Assembly (NCBI RefSeq): GCF_947489755.1
Contig: NZ_CANLFB010000009.1
Coordinates: 62,001 to 126,000 of the forward strand
Direction of reading: 5' to 3'
DNA length: 64,000 nt
Origin: an uncultured Psychromonas sp.
GTDB taxonomy: Bacteria > Pseudomonadota > Gammaproteobacteria > Enterobacterales > Psychromonadaceae
Shown: positions 30,554 through 40,749 of the stretch, piece by piece
How positions within the stretch are numbered: position 1 is the first letter of the stretch
How the letters are laid out: each line of letters starts with the position of its first letter
The notes under the pieces: model-generated
Told to the model about the DNA's origin: nothing
The model's database searches: none
The model's input: only the letters and a program-made list of their open reading frames with translations
Translations under genes and position numbers: made by a program

Positions 30554-31849
30554 TTAATCCATGTTTTTACACACTTGGTAAATGGCATCACATAATGTAT
30601 TTATTTGTTGTTCTGATGCAATGTAAGGTGGCATTAAATAAATTAATTTTCCAAAAGGGCGGATCCATACTCCTAAGTCTACAAATTGCTTTTGTATCTC
30701 CACCATATTGACGGCTTGATTTAATTCAACAACGCCAATTGCACCTAACACTCTCACTGAATTTACATTAGACAATGTCTTACAACGATTAAGTCGGTTT
30801 TGTAATTGTTCAGAGAGAGTAGAGACTAACTGTTGCCAATCTGTTGTTAGCAATTTTTTTAAATTTGCATTGGCCACAGCACAAGCTAATGCATTGCCCA
30901 TAAAGGTAGGACCGTGCATAAATACGCCTGCTTTGCCTTCACTAATGGTTGTTGCTACTTGTGTTGTCGCTAATGTTGCGGCAAAACTCATGTAACCACC
31001 GGTTATTGCTTTACCTAAACAGAGAATATCAGGACTAATATTGGCGTGCTCACAAGCAAATAATTTCCCTGTTCGACCAAAACCCGTGGCGATTTCATCA
31101 GCGATTAATAATACACCGTACTCATCACATAATGCCCTTGCTGCTTTTAGGTAGTTAGGGTGATAAAAGTGCATGCCACCAGCACCTTGAACAATGGGCT
31201 CTAATATTAACGCGGCTACTTGAGTATGATTATCTTTTAATAACCTAGTTAAATCGTCCATTGCACTTTCTTGCCAAGATTGTTCAAAGGCAATGCTCGG
31301 TTGTTTCGTAAAGATATTTTTTGTTACAAAATCCTGGTAAAGCTCATGCATCGATCCGTCAGGGTCGGTCACACTCATCGCAGCAAAAGTATCGCCGTGA
31401 TATCCCTTTTTTAAGGCTATAAATTTTGTTTTAGCTTTACCTAACGATTGCCAATATTGAAGTGCCATCTTCATTGCAACTTCAACAGCGACGCTACCCG
31501 AGTCACTAAAAAATACTTTATTTAATCCCGTCGGTGTTATTTCTACTAATGTTTTGGCTAGGTCTACAGCAGGTTGATGCGTTAGACCCCCAAACATAAT
31601 ATGTGACATTTTAGATAGCTGGTCAGTTGCCGCTTCATTCAACTCTTTTACGTTATAACCAAACAAACAAGCCCACCAAGATGACATACCATCTATTAAT
31701 GTTTCACCTGATTGTAAGGATATTAAACATCCATTGGCACTTTCAACGGGATAACAAGGGATAGGTGCTGTCATTGATGTATAAGGGTGCCAAATATGTT
31801 GTTTGTCATAGTCTAAGTCAATATCAAAAGGTAAATTGCAATTGCTCAT
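30554..31849 (-). CDS. bioA: adenosylmethionine-8-amino-7-oxononanoate aminotransferase
   Basis: A 431-aa class III PLP aminotransferase that converts KAPA to DAPA with SAM as amino donor in biotin synthesis. HIWHPYTSM at about residue 18 and SWWACLFGYN at about 57 are BioA signatures; the PLP lysine is K280 in LCLGKAITGG. It is divergent from bioBFCD across a 96-bp promoter region, the classical arrangement. Confidence 0.96.
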   Translation of the reverse strand: MSNCNLPFDIDLDYDKQHIWHPYTSMTAPIPCYPVESANGCLISLQSGETLIDGMSSWWACLFGYNVKELNEAATDQLSKMSHIMFGGLTHQPAVDLAKTLVEITPTGLNKVFFSDSGSVAVEVAMKMALQYWQSLGKAKTKFIALKKGYHGDTFAAMSVTDPDGSMHELYQDFVTKNIFTKQPSIAFEQSWQESAMDDLTRLLKDNHTQVAALILEPIVQGAGGMHFYHPNYLKAARALCDEYGVLLIADEIATGFGRTGKLFACEHANISPDILCLGKAITGGYMSFAATLATTQVATTISEGKAGVFMHGPTFMGNALACAVANANLKKLLTTDWQQLVSTLSEQLQNRLNRCKTLSNVNSVRVLGAIGVVELNQAVNMVEIQKQFVDLGVWIRPFGKLIYLMPPYIASEQQINTLCDAIYQVCKNMD

Positions 31850-31860
31850 TAAGTAACCAC

Positions 31861-31893
31861 TTGTAAAGTAAATTGTTTGTTTTGGGTTGACAG
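31861..31893. promoter_or_regulatory. possible BirA operator between bioA and bioB
   Basis: TTGTAAAG (31861-31868) and GTTGACAG (31886-31893) are degenerate halves of the BirA site TTGTAAAC-N(16-18)-GTTTACAA (7 of 8 and 6 of 8). The right half overlaps a TTGACA (31887-31892) that, with TAAACT at 31909-31914, could be the bioB promoter. Confidence 0.45.
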
Positions 31894-31945
31894 TGTAACT
31901 TTGAACATTAAACTAACCAAATCTTTTTCACGCTAGGTTTTAAAA

Positions 31946-33001
31946 ATGCTTAATAACATTCAAGTTCGCCACGACTGGACAGTCACAGAAGTAAACGCCT
32001 TATTTGCATTGCCTTTCATGGATTTAATGTTTCAAGCACAAACGGTACATCGTGCACATTTTCCTAATAATCAAGTACAAGTCAGCACATTACTCTCTAT
32101 AAAAACGGGTGCTTGCCCGGAAGATTGTAAGTATTGCCCTCAAAGCGCCCGTTATGACACAGGTCTTGAAAAAGAAACGTTGATGGAAGTTGAGAAGGTG
32201 ATTAAAGCGGCTAAAGATGCAAAAGCAACCGGTTCAACTCGGTTTTGTATGGGCGCAGCTTGGAAAAATCCGAAACAAAGAGATATGCCTTATCTTGTAG
32301 AAATGATTAAAGAAGTAAAGTCATTAGGCTTGGAGTCATGCATGACATTGGGCTCTCTTGATGATCATCAAGCTCAGCAATTATCTAATGCAGGTTTAGA
32401 CTATTACAATCATAATCTAGACACATCACCTGAATATTACGGTGAAATCATTACTACTCGTTCATATCAAGAACGATTAGATACACTCGACAACGTGCGC
32501 AGTGCTGGCATGAAAGTATGTAGTGGCGGCATTGTTGGGCTAGGTGAAGAAGGAAAAGATAGATCTGGGTTATTAGTTCAATTAGCGAATATGCCAGCAC
32601 AGCCTGAAAGTGTGCCTATTAACAAATTAGTTAAGGTAAAAGGGACGCCTCTAGAGAATGTTGATGATCTGGATGACTTCGAGTTTATTAAAACCATCGC
32701 TATCGCACGTATTTTAATGCCTAAATCGCATGTTCGTTTATCGGCTGGTCGTGAAGATATGTCAGAGCAAACACAAGCACTCTGTTTTATGGCGGGTGCA
32801 AATTCCATTTTTTATGGTTGTAAATTATTAACAACCGCTAATCCTGACGAAAATTCAGATATGCGCTTATTTAATAAATTAGGCATTAATAAAGAGGAAA
32901 TTAACTTCTCTCCTTACGAAACTGAAAAGAAAGTTGATGCTGCAATAATACGCCATGCTGAAAAAGATGAATTATTTTATGACGCAACCAGTCAGTTGTA
33001 A
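31946..33001 (+). CDS. bioB: biotin synthase
   Basis: A 351-aa radical SAM enzyme that inserts sulfur into dethiobiotin. The CxxxCxxC cluster motif is C57-C61-C64 (CPEDCKYC). A second set of residues for the auxiliary [2Fe-2S] cluster includes the cysteines in RFCMGAAW and ESCMTLG and the arginine in [10 protein letters not shown]. It heads the bioBFCD operon with only 2 bases to bioF. Confidence 0.97.
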   Translation: MLNNIQVRHDWTVTEVNALFALPFMDLMFQAQTVHRAHFPNNQVQVSTLLSIKTGACPEDCKYCPQSARYDTGLEKETLMEVEKVIKAAKDAKATGSTRFCMGAAWKNPKQRDMPYLVEMIKEVKSLGLESCMTLGSLDDHQAQQLSNAGLDYYNHNLDTSPEYYGEIITTRSYQERLDTLDNVRSAGMKVCSGGIVGLGEEGKDRSGLLVQLANMPAQPESVPINKLVKVKGTPLENVDDLDDFEFIKTIAIARILMPKSHVRLSAGREDMSEQTQALCFMAGANSIFYGCKLLTTANPDENSDMRLFNKLGINKEEINFSPYETEKKVDAAIIRHAEKDELFYDATSQL

Positions 33002-33003
33002 CC

Positions 33004-34179
33004 ATGTCATTTTCTTTTATTGCTGAACAATTAGCAGAACGAAAATCACAACAACTCCATCGCGCTTCTATTCCTATTAATGGAAAACAATCTCGTTATT
33101 TTGACGTTAATGGAAAACAGTATCTTAATTTTTCAAGTAATGATTATCTTGGCTTAGCATCAGATCCGGCTTTAGTTAATGCATGGAAAAAGGGGGCTGA
33201 TCTCTTTGGTATAGGAAGCAGTGGATCGTACTTAGTCACTGGATATAATCAAGTTCATCATGATGTGACACAACAATTACAAGAATGGTTAGGCGTTGAG
33301 TCTATTGCTTTGTTTAATTCTGGCTATTCAGCTAACCAAGCAATAATAAAGTTATTACTGTCTAAAAATGATTTATTAATTCAAGACAAGCTAAATCATG
33401 CTTCTTTAATGGAAGCAGGGACAAATAGCTCTGCCAAAATGCAACGCTTTAAACATAACAATATGCAACATTTGCAGACTATTTTAAGCGGTAATGCTGA
33501 GATCGATAATAAATTGGTCATTTCAGAAGGCGTGTTTAGTATGGATGGCGATTGTGCTCCAATCGATTCATTACAACAACAATGTCAATCTCATCAGGCA
33601 TGGTTAATGATTGATGATGCGCATGGCTTAGGTGTTTTAGGGAAAGAGGGGACAGGCAGCGTATCAGCCCAAAATATTAACAATAACGATATTGATATTT
33701 ATATGTCGACCTTTGGTAAAGCATTAGGTATTGGTGGTGCATTTGTTTCTGGCTCTCATCAGTTAATAGATTATATTACAAACTTTTCAAAACCTTATAT
33801 TTACACTACAGGATTACCGCCTGCCATGGTTTATTGTATTGGTGAGTCCGCTCGGATAGTACAAACACAACAATGGCGCCGCGACCACTTATCTGAATTA
33901 ATTGCTTATTTTAAGTTATTAGCTGTGCAGTTTGACCTTCCATTAATGGCCTCAAACACCGCTATTCAGCCTGTATTGATCGGGTTAAGTGATGCAGCGA
34001 TTGCAATAAGCCAGACGCTTAAAAAATCAGGCATTTGGACCACGGCTATTCGTCCTCCTACCGTGCCTAATAATACAGCTCGATTGAGAGTCACACTGAC
34101 GGCAAATCATCAAAAACAAGATATTGAATATTTAGTTAAGCAAATAAAGCAGGCTATTAATGCAAACCTTGATGAGTAA
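33004..34179 (+). CDS. bioF: 8-amino-7-oxononanoate synthase
   Basis: A 391-aa alpha-oxoamine synthase that condenses pimeloyl-ACP with alanine to give KAPA. The PLP lysine is K239 in MSTFGKALGIGG. NFSSNDYLGLA at about residue 42 and DDAHGLGVLG at about 204 are conserved. Its end overlaps the bioC start by 20 bases, indicating translational coupling. Confidence 0.96.
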   Translation: MSFSFIAEQLAERKSQQLHRASIPINGKQSRYFDVNGKQYLNFSSNDYLGLASDPALVNAWKKGADLFGIGSSGSYLVTGYNQVHHDVTQQLQEWLGVESIALFNSGYSANQAIIKLLLSKNDLLIQDKLNHASLMEAGTNSSAKMQRFKHNNMQHLQTILSGNAEIDNKLVISEGVFSMDGDCAPIDSLQQQCQSHQAWLMIDDAHGLGVLGKEGTGSVSAQNINNNDIDIYMSTFGKALGIGGAFVSGSHQLIDYITNFSKPYIYTTGLPPAMVYCIGESARIVQTQQWRRDHLSELIAYFKLLAVQFDLPLMASNTAIQPVLIGLSDAAIAISQTLKKSGIWTTAIRPPTVPNNTARLRVTLTANHQKQDIEYLVKQIKQAINANLDE

Positions 34180-34984
34180 TAACAGGATTAACCCAAGTTT
34201 AATCAATAAAAAAGCAGTCCAAGCTTCTTTCTCAAAAGCGGCCGTTCATTACGATCAGTTTGCAGATTTACAACGCGATATTGGTCATCATTTAATTGAT
34301 TTAATGCCCAACTCAATAAAGCAAGCCAATACCATATTAGACCTTGGCTGTGGTACGGGTTATTTCTCCGCTTTATTCAACGAAACCAATGAATCTGCTC
34401 AGTTAACTTGTTTCGATTTGTCACCTGAAATGTTAAAGCAAACGGCTGAAAGAGGAATGAATCGTTGTCAATTTGTACAGGGAGATATTGATGTACTCCC
34501 GTTCACAACGAGACAATTTGATCTTATTTTTTCTAACTTAGTACTACAGTGGAGTGAACAGTTAGTGACTTGTTTAGAACAAGTTAAAAAAGCCTTAAAT
34601 AAAAAAGGACAGTTATGTTTTTCGACGTTATTAAATGGTTCGTTAATTGAGTTGCAGCAAGCTTGGAAAGTAGTCGATCGTAACTCACATATTAATCATT
34701 TCTTAACACAAGAAAGCGTGCAAAATGCACTCGCATTATCAGGCTTTAATAATGTACGAATGACGACAGAAACCCATGTTAAAAAATATGCTGATGTCAT
34801 TGAAGTAATGAAAGCGTTAAAAGGTATTGGCGCAAATCATGTTCACGATGGGCAAAAAAATAGAACCATGGGCAGACAACTATTAAAACAATTAGAACAA
34901 GGCTATCAACCCTATATCGATAATGACGGCTTATATAACTTAAGCTATCAAGTATGTTATGTCATAGCTGATGCAAAAAGTTAA
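34160..34984 (+). CDS. bioC: malonyl-ACP O-methyltransferase
   Basis: A 274-aa SAM-dependent methyltransferase that methylates malonyl-ACP to start pimelate assembly on the fatty acid machinery. Motif I is LDLGCGTGYFS at about residue 53; FSNLVLQWS and LKGIGANHVH are BioC-type. I keep the ATG at 34160 because AGCAGG precedes it at a good distance. An ATG four codons later is possible. The partner esterase BioH is not in the window. Confidence 0.92.
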   Translation: MQTLMSNNRINPSLINKKAVQASFSKAAVHYDQFADLQRDIGHHLIDLMPNSIKQANTILDLGCGTGYFSALFNETNESAQLTCFDLSPEMLKQTAERGMNRCQFVQGDIDVLPFTTRQFDLIFSNLVLQWSEQLVTCLEQVKKALNKKGQLCFSTLLNGSLIELQQAWKVVDRNSHINHFLTQESVQNALALSGFNNVRMTTETHVKKYADVIEVMKALKGIGANHVHDGQKNRTMGRQLLKQLEQGYQPYIDNDGLYNLSYQVCYVIADAKS

Positions 34985-35002
34985 TAGAAAAGAGAATAAA
35001 AA

Positions 35003-35713
35003 ATGACTGCATTACAATCATTAACAAATTTAAAATCAGGCACTTATTTTGTAACAGGCACCGACACTGATGTTGGGAAAACAGTCTGTACCAAAGCGTT
35101 ATTACAAGCGGCTAACCAACAACATAAAAGCACATTAGCTTATAAGCCTATTTCAGCAGGGTGTGAAGATGCAAAGAATGGTTTACGTAATGAAGATGCC
35201 TTAATATTACAAAATAACAGTAGCATTCAAGTAAGTTACAACGCGGTTAATCCGATTGCTTACCAACAACCTATAGCGCCTCACATTGCGGCTATAGAAA
35301 CTAATCAACCTATAGATCTGACATTAATCAACCAAGGTTTAGATTTTTTACAACTGCAGAAATCGCAATTTTTGTTTGTAGAAGGGGCTGGCGGGTGGCA
35401 TTTACCTATCAATAATAAACAGCTTTTCTCAGGGTGGGTGATAGAAAAAAAATTGCCAGTCATTGTCGTTATCGGTTTAAAGTTAGGTTGCTTAAATCAT
35501 GCTTTATTAACAGTACAAAGTATTCAACAAAGTGGATTAACCATAGCGGGATGGATTGCTAACCATTTACAGCCAGACATGCCTTATGTAGAACAGAATA
35601 TCGATACATTAAAAGCGTTCATTGATGCGCCTTTATTAGGTACGATACCCTTTTTAGAAAGCATAAATGAACAGGATTTAAGTTTACATATTGGTATTAA
35701 CTTTAATGATTAA
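35003..35713 (+). CDS. bioD: dethiobiotin synthetase
   Basis: A 236-aa ATP-dependent carboxylase that closes the ureido ring of dethiobiotin from DAPA and CO2. The P-loop is TGTDTDVGKTVCTKAL (about residues 18-33). YKPISAGCE and VEGAGGWHLPIN are family signatures. Last gene of the bio operon; no strong terminator is obvious behind it. Confidence 0.95.
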   Translation: MTALQSLTNLKSGTYFVTGTDTDVGKTVCTKALLQAANQQHKSTLAYKPISAGCEDAKNGLRNEDALILQNNSSIQVSYNAVNPIAYQQPIAPHIAAIETNQPIDLTLINQGLDFLQLQKSQFLFVEGAGGWHLPINNKQLFSGWVIEKKLPVIVVIGLKLGCLNHALLTVQSIQQSGLTIAGWIANHLQPDMPYVEQNIDTLKAFIDAPLLGTIPFLESINEQDLSLHIGINFND

Positions 35714-35721
35714 TGTTAAGA

Positions 35722-35919
35722 CTAACATCTTCCCTTTTTAGCTTGCCCAGGCGGACAAAAACTTCCGTTACTTTTGGAATCTTTCACGGGAATAGCCTTA
35801 TGATGAGCTGAGTTATCTACAATGACTTTAGGGCCGGTGACTTTTGCTGAAGGACCTATTACTTCACAACCTGTTAGTGCAATTAAAAATATAAATGGTA
35901 GAAACTTAATAGCTTTCAT
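35722..35919 (-). CDS. small predicted lipoprotein
   Basis: A 65-aa protein with a signal peptide and lipobox (LTGC, Cys18), so the mature lipoprotein is about 48 residues. The mature part has a Pro/Val-rich stretch (VTGPKVIV) and a C-terminal FCPPGQAKKGRC with two cysteines. Similar tiny lipoproteins occur in Vibrio-like genomes; the role is unknown. It ends 8 bases from the convergent bioD stop. Confidence 0.75.
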   Translation of the reverse strand: MKAIKFLPFIFLIALTGCEVIGPSAKVTGPKVIVDNSAHHKAIPVKDSKSNGSFCPPGQAKKGRC

Positions 35920-36114
35920 AGATCATCCTTTGATATTGTTATTTTCCTTCTACCCTTGTTTAATTAACTCAACAATAGAAAGATAAATAATGTCATTAAA
36001 AATTAACGTGAAGGTACGCGAACCAATAATAAATAGCAATGTAAGCGGGCAATAAACATGTCGCTTATTAGCTTTGCAACATTTAAATTAACCGCTTTTT
36101 TTAGGATATTGCTG

Positions 36115-36969
36115 TTAAGCTTTTCTTATCCATTTTTTCCAGGGAAGTGGCATCATTGGAATAACAATTAACAGTATGCCTAACCCCGTTAATAGATCCG
36201 GTATTTCATCAAACCACATTATGCCAAACAGTGTTACAAACGCTAATCCAGAGTATTCTGCTAAGGCAATATTACTGACATCTGCTTTTTTATAGGCAAT
36301 AACCACGATGGCGTGGTAACCCAATACAAATATATTAATAGCAACAATCCATAATATATTTGTTAACGAGACAACCTCCCATTCAAACGATGCTAAAAAT
36401 AAAGCCAGTGGTAAAGTCATTATCGTCGTCCAAAATAAAGTCGAGATTAGATGCTGTCCTGCGGGTAAGCGTCGAATAAATACATTACAAAATGCCATTG
36501 TTAATGCGCTACCTAATGCAACAATAGCAGCCCAATGGAACTGATCAGGTCGTAATACAATCAAAACACCTATAAAACCGATTCCTGTTGCAATGTATTT
36601 ACTAAGAGGAGGCGTTTCTTTAAGCAAGAAAATAGACATAGGTAACATCATCAATGGGGCAACATAAAACATAGCATTTGCAGTTGCTAATGTTAAATGA
36701 GTAATAGCAATCATCGCACAGGCACTTCCACCAACAATGAATTGTGCACGCCAAAAGGTCACCATATCAAAACCTTCTATATATTTTACTTTTGGCAATC
36801 TTATCCAAAATGGCAGAATGAAAAACAAGCTGATCATTTGACGTATAAATACGTATTGAAAGGTGGGTACTTCACCATTCAATACTTTTAATGAAACATC
36901 AGATAAAGATGCCAGTAAATTTGCGAGCACTAACAGTAAAATAGCTTGTGTGGTTGATTTATGTTGCAT
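36115..36969 (-). CDS. EamA/DMT-family transporter
   Basis: A 284-aa membrane protein with about ten hydrophobic segments in two EamA repeats (residues about 5-140 and 148-278). The repeats have typical ends such as LLKETPP and MWFDEIPD. The family exports or imports small metabolites; the substrate cannot be inferred. It is monocistronic, and the neighbours give no hint of function. Confidence 0.85.
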   Translation of the reverse strand: MQHKSTTQAILLLVLANLLASLSDVSLKVLNGEVPTFQYVFIRQMISLFFILPFWIRLPKVKYIEGFDMVTFWRAQFIVGGSACAMIAITHLTLATANAMFYVAPLMMLPMSIFLLKETPPLSKYIATGIGFIGVLIVLRPDQFHWAAIVALGSALTMAFCNVFIRRLPAGQHLISTLFWTTIMTLPLALFLASFEWEVVSLTNILWIVAINIFVLGYHAIVVIAYKKADVSNIALAEYSGLAFVTLFGIMWFDEIPDLLTGLGILLIVIPMMPLPWKKWIRKA

Positions 36970-37330
36970 GTATATTCCGAGAAATTAACTAAAAGTATCC
37001 ATAAACTGGGTAATTCATAAGGGGAAAAATAGGGCGATGCATTATATACAAAAGTCTATTTGGATATAGTTTTATTTGTATTACTTAATCAAGATTAACA
37101 ATGATAAATACATTTTTAATGTGACTAGTTTGTATTGTAAGTTTAGGTTGTATTTTCAATGTCGAGGTAGCCACTTTAAACAGTGGCAATATATGTGACG
37201 GTTTTTGATGTGAATGTAAAATGGCGACTATTGATATAGCGACATTACAAGGCTATTTATAATTAAAGCCCATTAAAATTGAGCCTATGGTAAATAGCGC
37301 TATATTAATAAAGGTCGCTTTGAATAATGA
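36970..37330. other. non-coding region between the EamA gene and the cnoX terminator
   Basis: AT-rich. It contains a small inverted repeat GCCACT-TTAAAC-AGTGGC at 37170-37187 and a run of related blocks (AAAGGTCGCTTTGAA near 37311 resembling AAAGGCCGCTTTAA of the adjoining terminator). No gene is seen. Confidence 0.5.
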
Positions 37331-37364
37331 AAGGCCGCTTTAACTTATTAAAGCGGCCTTTTAA
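37331..37364 (-). terminator. intrinsic terminator of cnoX
   Basis: AAAGGCCGCTTTAA and TTAAAGCGGCCTTT form a strong stem with a short loop, A- and T-rich on both sides. It lies just beyond the cnoX stop on the minus strand. Confidence 0.88.
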
Positions 37365-37369
37365 AAAAA

Positions 37370-38221
37370 TTAATACAATAAGCTATAAAGTTTTCTACGA
37401 TATTCAGACACTAATGTTGCATCATCAATGGTTGCTAAAATATCTAACATGGTTTTCTTAGCATCGCCGTTTTCATAACCAAGATCTTTGCTTAACAAGC
37501 TGTATAACAAACTAAGTGCCTCTTGATAACGTTTAACATGATGGTATTGAATGGACAGTTGATATTGGATAGGCAATTTATCTTCTGCATTTAATAAGTC
37601 AGCTTCTAATGCCGTTATTTCAGGTGTTTGTGAAGATTGTTCTGCTAATTCTAATTCAGAGATTAAACTATGGTAAATCATATTTTGATCGGCCAGTGGG
37701 ATCACTGCAAGAATAGGCTTGGCATTTTCAAATTCACCTAATGCTAAATATATTTGAGCCAATGCGAGTTTAATTTGATTATCTGTGGCATTGAGCTTTT
37801 GTGCTTGGAGAATAGTTGATTTCGCTTCTTCAAGGTTACCTTGAGCAAATAAAGTTTGTGCATCACCTAGTAGAGCCATTGCAGGATCGGGTAAGTGTTT
37901 ATTAATAAAATCATTAATAAATGCCGGTGTTTGTTCACCTGCAAAACCATCAACACCTTGTCCATTTACAAACATATAAACCGTTGGAACACTTTTTATT
38001 TCAAAGTGCTGTGTTATTTGATGTTCGGTATCACAATTTACTTTTGCGAGGGTAAAACCGTTAGCGTGCTCTCTTTGTAGTTGCTCAAGCAAAGGTAATA
38101 ACGATTGACAGAGTGTGCATTGGCTAGACCAAAAAGCAACTAATACAGGTTTATTGACTGAACCTTGGGCAATTACCGTTTGAAAATCTTGCGCGGTTAC
38201 ATCAAAAATATCTGCTTGCAT
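37370..38221 (-). CDS. cnoX: chaperedoxin CnoX (YbbN), thioredoxin-TPR protein
   Basis: A 283-aa protein (E. coli YbbN is 284 aa). The thioredoxin domain is at about residues 5-110 with active-site-like CTLC (C35, C38) and the cis-proline in KSVPTVYMF. A TPR-like helical domain follows (about 118-283, e.g. ALLGDAQTLFAQGNLEEAKS). CnoX protects unfolded proteins from oxidation and hands them to GroEL. Here both cysteines are present, so disulfide exchange is possible. AGAGG precedes the ATG at good spacing. Confidence 0.9.
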   Translation of the reverse strand: MQADIFDVTAQDFQTVIAQGSVNKPVLVAFWSSQCTLCQSLLPLLEQLQREHANGFTLAKVNCDTEHQITQHFEIKSVPTVYMFVNGQGVDGFAGEQTPAFINDFINKHLPDPAMALLGDAQTLFAQGNLEEAKSTILQAQKLNATDNQIKLALAQIYLALGEFENAKPILAVIPLADQNMIYHSLISELELAEQSSQTPEITALEADLLNAEDKLPIQYQLSIQYHHVKRYQEALSLLYSLLSKDLGYENGDAKKTMLDILATIDDATLVSEYRRKLYSLLY

Positions 38222-38342
38222 TTTAACCTCTTTTTTAATTTATTATATGTCGATAATGATACGTGAAATATGAAAGTCATCAAAGCCTATAGTCGGTGTA
38301 TATTCAAGCAATTAGCTTATAAAAAGGTGAGAGAAAGCAACA

Positions 38343-38414
38343 ATGTGGCAAATATTAGCCTTCAGTGTTAATCAGTTCATTTTTCTTCTTGTTTTTAAAG
38401 GCTTGCAAAAGTAA
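38343..38414 (+). CDS. possible 23-residue leader peptide upstream of dapA
   Basis: ATG to TAA encodes MWQILAFSVNQFIFLLVFKG followed by LQK. A purine-rich GAGAGAAAG lies about 8 bases upstream. It is mostly hydrophobic and ends 30 bases before dapA. There is no run of lysine codons that would suggest classical attenuation. It may be chance. Confidence 0.25.
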   Translation: MWQILAFSVNQFIFLLVFKGLQK

Positions 38415-38444
38415 CATTGGACGCTCATTAAAAGGAGCATTTAC

Positions 38445-39326
38445 ATGTTAACAGGTAGTATTGTAGCACTCGTAACCCCAATGGATCAGACTGGCGAAAT
38501 TGATTATATTGCATTAAAAGAACTAGTAGAGTTCCATATTAAATCAAAGACAGCCGCGATTGTAGCGGTAGGAACGTCTGGTGAATCAGCAACATTTAGT
38601 GTTGATGACCATGTGAAAGTGGTTGAGCGAACTATTGCGTATGCAGCTGGTCGTATACCTGTTATTGCTGGTAATGGCGCAAATTCAACATCGGAAGCGA
38701 TTGCATTAAGTAAGTTATTTACTAATAGTGGTATCGTTGCAGGTTTGAATGTAACTCCTTATTACAATAAACCAACACAAGAAGGTTTATACCTTCATTA
38801 CAAGGCAATTGCAGAATCTTGTGAATTACCACAAATTTTATATAACGTACCAGGCCGTACAGCGGTTGATATGTTACCTGAAACCGTTGCACGTTTAGCT
38901 GAAATTCCAAATATCATTGGTATTAAAGAAGCAACCGGTGATTTAGAGCGTTTAGCTGAATTAAAAGCAATCTTACCTGCTGATTTTTTACTTTACAGTG
39001 GTGATGATTCAACGGGTTGTGATTTCATGTTGCAAGGTGGACACGGTGTTATTTCTGTAACCACAAATATTGCACCTGCTGAAATGGCGAAAATGTGTGA
39101 ATTTGCGTTAAATGGCGACGTCGAAAAAGCACTTGAAATCAATAATCAGTTAATGCCAGTACATACACATTTATACCATGAAGCGAATCCAATCCCAGTT
39201 AAATGGGCTTGTGCGGAACTAGGGTTAATTCCTACTCCTACATTACGTTTACCATTAACGACATTATCTGAGCAATATCAAAGTATTGTTCGTAATGCAT
39301 TAATTGAAGCAAAATTACTTTCATGA
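38445..39326 (+). CDS. dapA: 4-hydroxy-tetrahydrodipicolinate synthase
   Basis: A 293-aa aldolase-fold enzyme that condenses pyruvate with aspartate semialdehyde, the first step to diaminopimelate and lysine. The Schiff-base lysine is K161 in GIKEATG. The triad T44, Y107 and Y133 is present; residue 45 is Ser where E. coli has Thr (GTSGESAT). AAAAGGAGC precedes the ATG. It overlaps bamC by 4 bases (ATGA), as in the dapA-bamC operon of E. coli. Confidence 0.97.
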   Translation: MLTGSIVALVTPMDQTGEIDYIALKELVEFHIKSKTAAIVAVGTSGESATFSVDDHVKVVERTIAYAAGRIPVIAGNGANSTSEAIALSKLFTNSGIVAGLNVTPYYNKPTQEGLYLHYKAIAESCELPQILYNVPGRTAVDMLPETVARLAEIPNIIGIKEATGDLERLAELKAILPADFLLYSGDDSTGCDFMLQGGHGVISVTTNIAPAEMAKMCEFALNGDVEKALEINNQLMPVHTHLYHEANPIPVKWACAELGLIPTPTLRLPLTTLSEQYQSIVRNALIEAKLLS

Positions 39327-40441
39327 AAAAAAATAAAGCGTTAACCCAAATTGCTAGTTTAGTCATACTTACTTCTGCTGTGTCTGGTTGTGCTCGTTTT
39401 CAAGACAGAGCAAAAGCACAGGGTGACTTTAATTATCAAGAAGTTACTTTAATTGATAAATTTGACAATGGTGATTTTTCAAAGACAGAAAATCGTTCTA
39501 ACTTTGTCATTTCAGACATAACCGATGAACAAAACCAAGTCGGCTTAATGGGTGAAGATGTCGATGTGCGTCCTCCAACTCAGTTAATGGCGGTATTGGA
39601 TGGTGTGTTATTAGATTCTGATTTAACTCAAACCAAAGTCTGGTTTAATGCTTTTAAACAACAAAAAGATACACAGTTAACTGTATGGGATTTAGCGCTT
39701 GAATATTTAGCCTCTAAAAATGCGACGTCAGTTAACAGTGATCTTAATACTTTAAGCATTGATACAGGGCCAATTATTACAGAAAGAAAATATGGCTCTA
39801 TCAGTACTAATACTTATCACGAAGAAGGTGCGTATAAATTACAAATAGCCAAAGGTGATGACGGACGAAGTGTTTCATTAGTCGTTGATGTGCAAAGTTA
39901 TGAAGCATTAAATGACGGCGAAGAGATAAAGCATATTCTAAAAGGACGTGCTAAACGTAATATAGAACTTCGTTTTATCAACGATATGCTGCAATTCGCT
40001 TATTTAAAACAACAATCTGAAGCACTACAAGCTGCCAACAATAAACCATTGCCGATTAAACTTGGCTTTGATGATAATAATCAAACAACGTGGATTATTG
40101 ATTCAGAGTTTATTGATGTATGGAACAAGTTACCTTCTTTATTAAGCTTAATGAGCTTTAAGCCAGTTGATAACGATAAAAACCTAGGATATTTCTTAGT
40201 TAGATTTGTATCTCAAGATGATGAATATTGGTCAGAAAGAAACTTAAACCCAATTGATTTAGAAGAAGGTGAGTACTTTGTACAGCTTGGAGATTTAACA
40301 GGCGCAGATACATCTTTAACTTGGTTAGATTCAGATAAAAAGCCCTTATCGGATCAACAAGTAACCGAACTGTATTTAAGTATTACCGATAATGTTCGTA
40401 GCGTTATTTTAGAAAATGATCAAAAAGCGAAACCGTTATAA
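39323..40441 (+). CDS. bamC: outer-membrane assembly lipoprotein BamC
   Basis: A 372-aa lipoprotein of the BAM complex that inserts beta-barrel proteins into the outer membrane. The signal peptide ends in VSGC (Cys23). Two helix-grip domains follow (about 105-220 and 235-350), separated by a linker. It is translationally coupled to dapA by an ATGA overlap. In E. coli purC follows on the same strand; here purC is inverted. Confidence 0.88.
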   Translation: MKKNKALTQIASLVILTSAVSGCARFQDRAKAQGDFNYQEVTLIDKFDNGDFSKTENRSNFVISDITDEQNQVGLMGEDVDVRPPTQLMAVLDGVLLDSDLTQTKVWFNAFKQQKDTQLTVWDLALEYLASKNATSVNSDLNTLSIDTGPIITERKYGSISTNTYHEEGAYKLQIAKGDDGRSVSLVVDVQSYEALNDGEEIKHILKGRAKRNIELRFINDMLQFAYLKQQSEALQAANNKPLPIKLGFDDNNQTTWIIDSEFIDVWNKLPSLLSLMSFKPVDNDKNLGYFLVRFVSQDDEYWSERNLNPIDLEEGEYFVQLGDLTGADTSLTWLDSDKKPLSDQQVTELYLSITDNVRSVILENDQKAKPL

Positions 40442-40493
40442 ACTGACGACACAAATATTAACTTCATCGTTTTTATTAACGTCAATAAATATT

Positions 40494-40527
40494 AAGCCTG
40501 ATTAATTTGTTAATCAGGCTTTTTTAT
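40494..40527 (+). terminator. intrinsic terminator of dapA-bamC
   Basis: A perfect 12-bp stem AAGCCTGATTAA-TTTG-TTAATCAGGCTT followed by TTTTA. Confidence 0.92.
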
Positions 40528-40532
40528 TTCTT

Positions 40533-40712
40533 TTATTTTTTCTTTTCTTCTTGCTCAAGCTGTTCCCTTGCTTCCCGTTCATTCTTTTCGTGAATTGCTT
40601 TTACTACATTGTCTGGTATTTTCATTTTAGCACTTTGTTTTAATAGCAATATATTACTCAGAATAATGCCTAGCACTAATACAATGATAAATATAACCCA
40701 TCCCATTGACAT
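40533..40712 (-). CDS. DUF2897 family small membrane protein
   Basis: A 59-aa protein with one membrane helix (about residues 3-24) and a charged Lys/Glu-rich tail ending EQLEQEEKKK. I start it at the ATG at 40712 because AGGAGA lies 6 bases before it; a longer frame from 40748 has no such site. SMGWVIFIIVLVLGII followed by LLLKQSAKMKIP fits DUF2897 of marine gammaproteobacteria. Function unknown. It lies downstream of purC on the same strand. Confidence 0.7.
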   Translation of the reverse strand: MSMGWVIFIIVLVLGIILSNILLLKQSAKMKIPDNVVKAIHEKNEREAREQLEQEEKKK

Positions 40713-40749
40713 AATGATTCTCCTAAAAAGTAGAAAGCGATAAAACAAA

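Noticed and set aside
37170-37187. Inverted repeat GCCACT...AGTGGC as a terminator or operator
   Set aside because: Only a 6-bp stem, with no T run and no adjacent promoter that I could recognise; left as a note in the non-coding entry.
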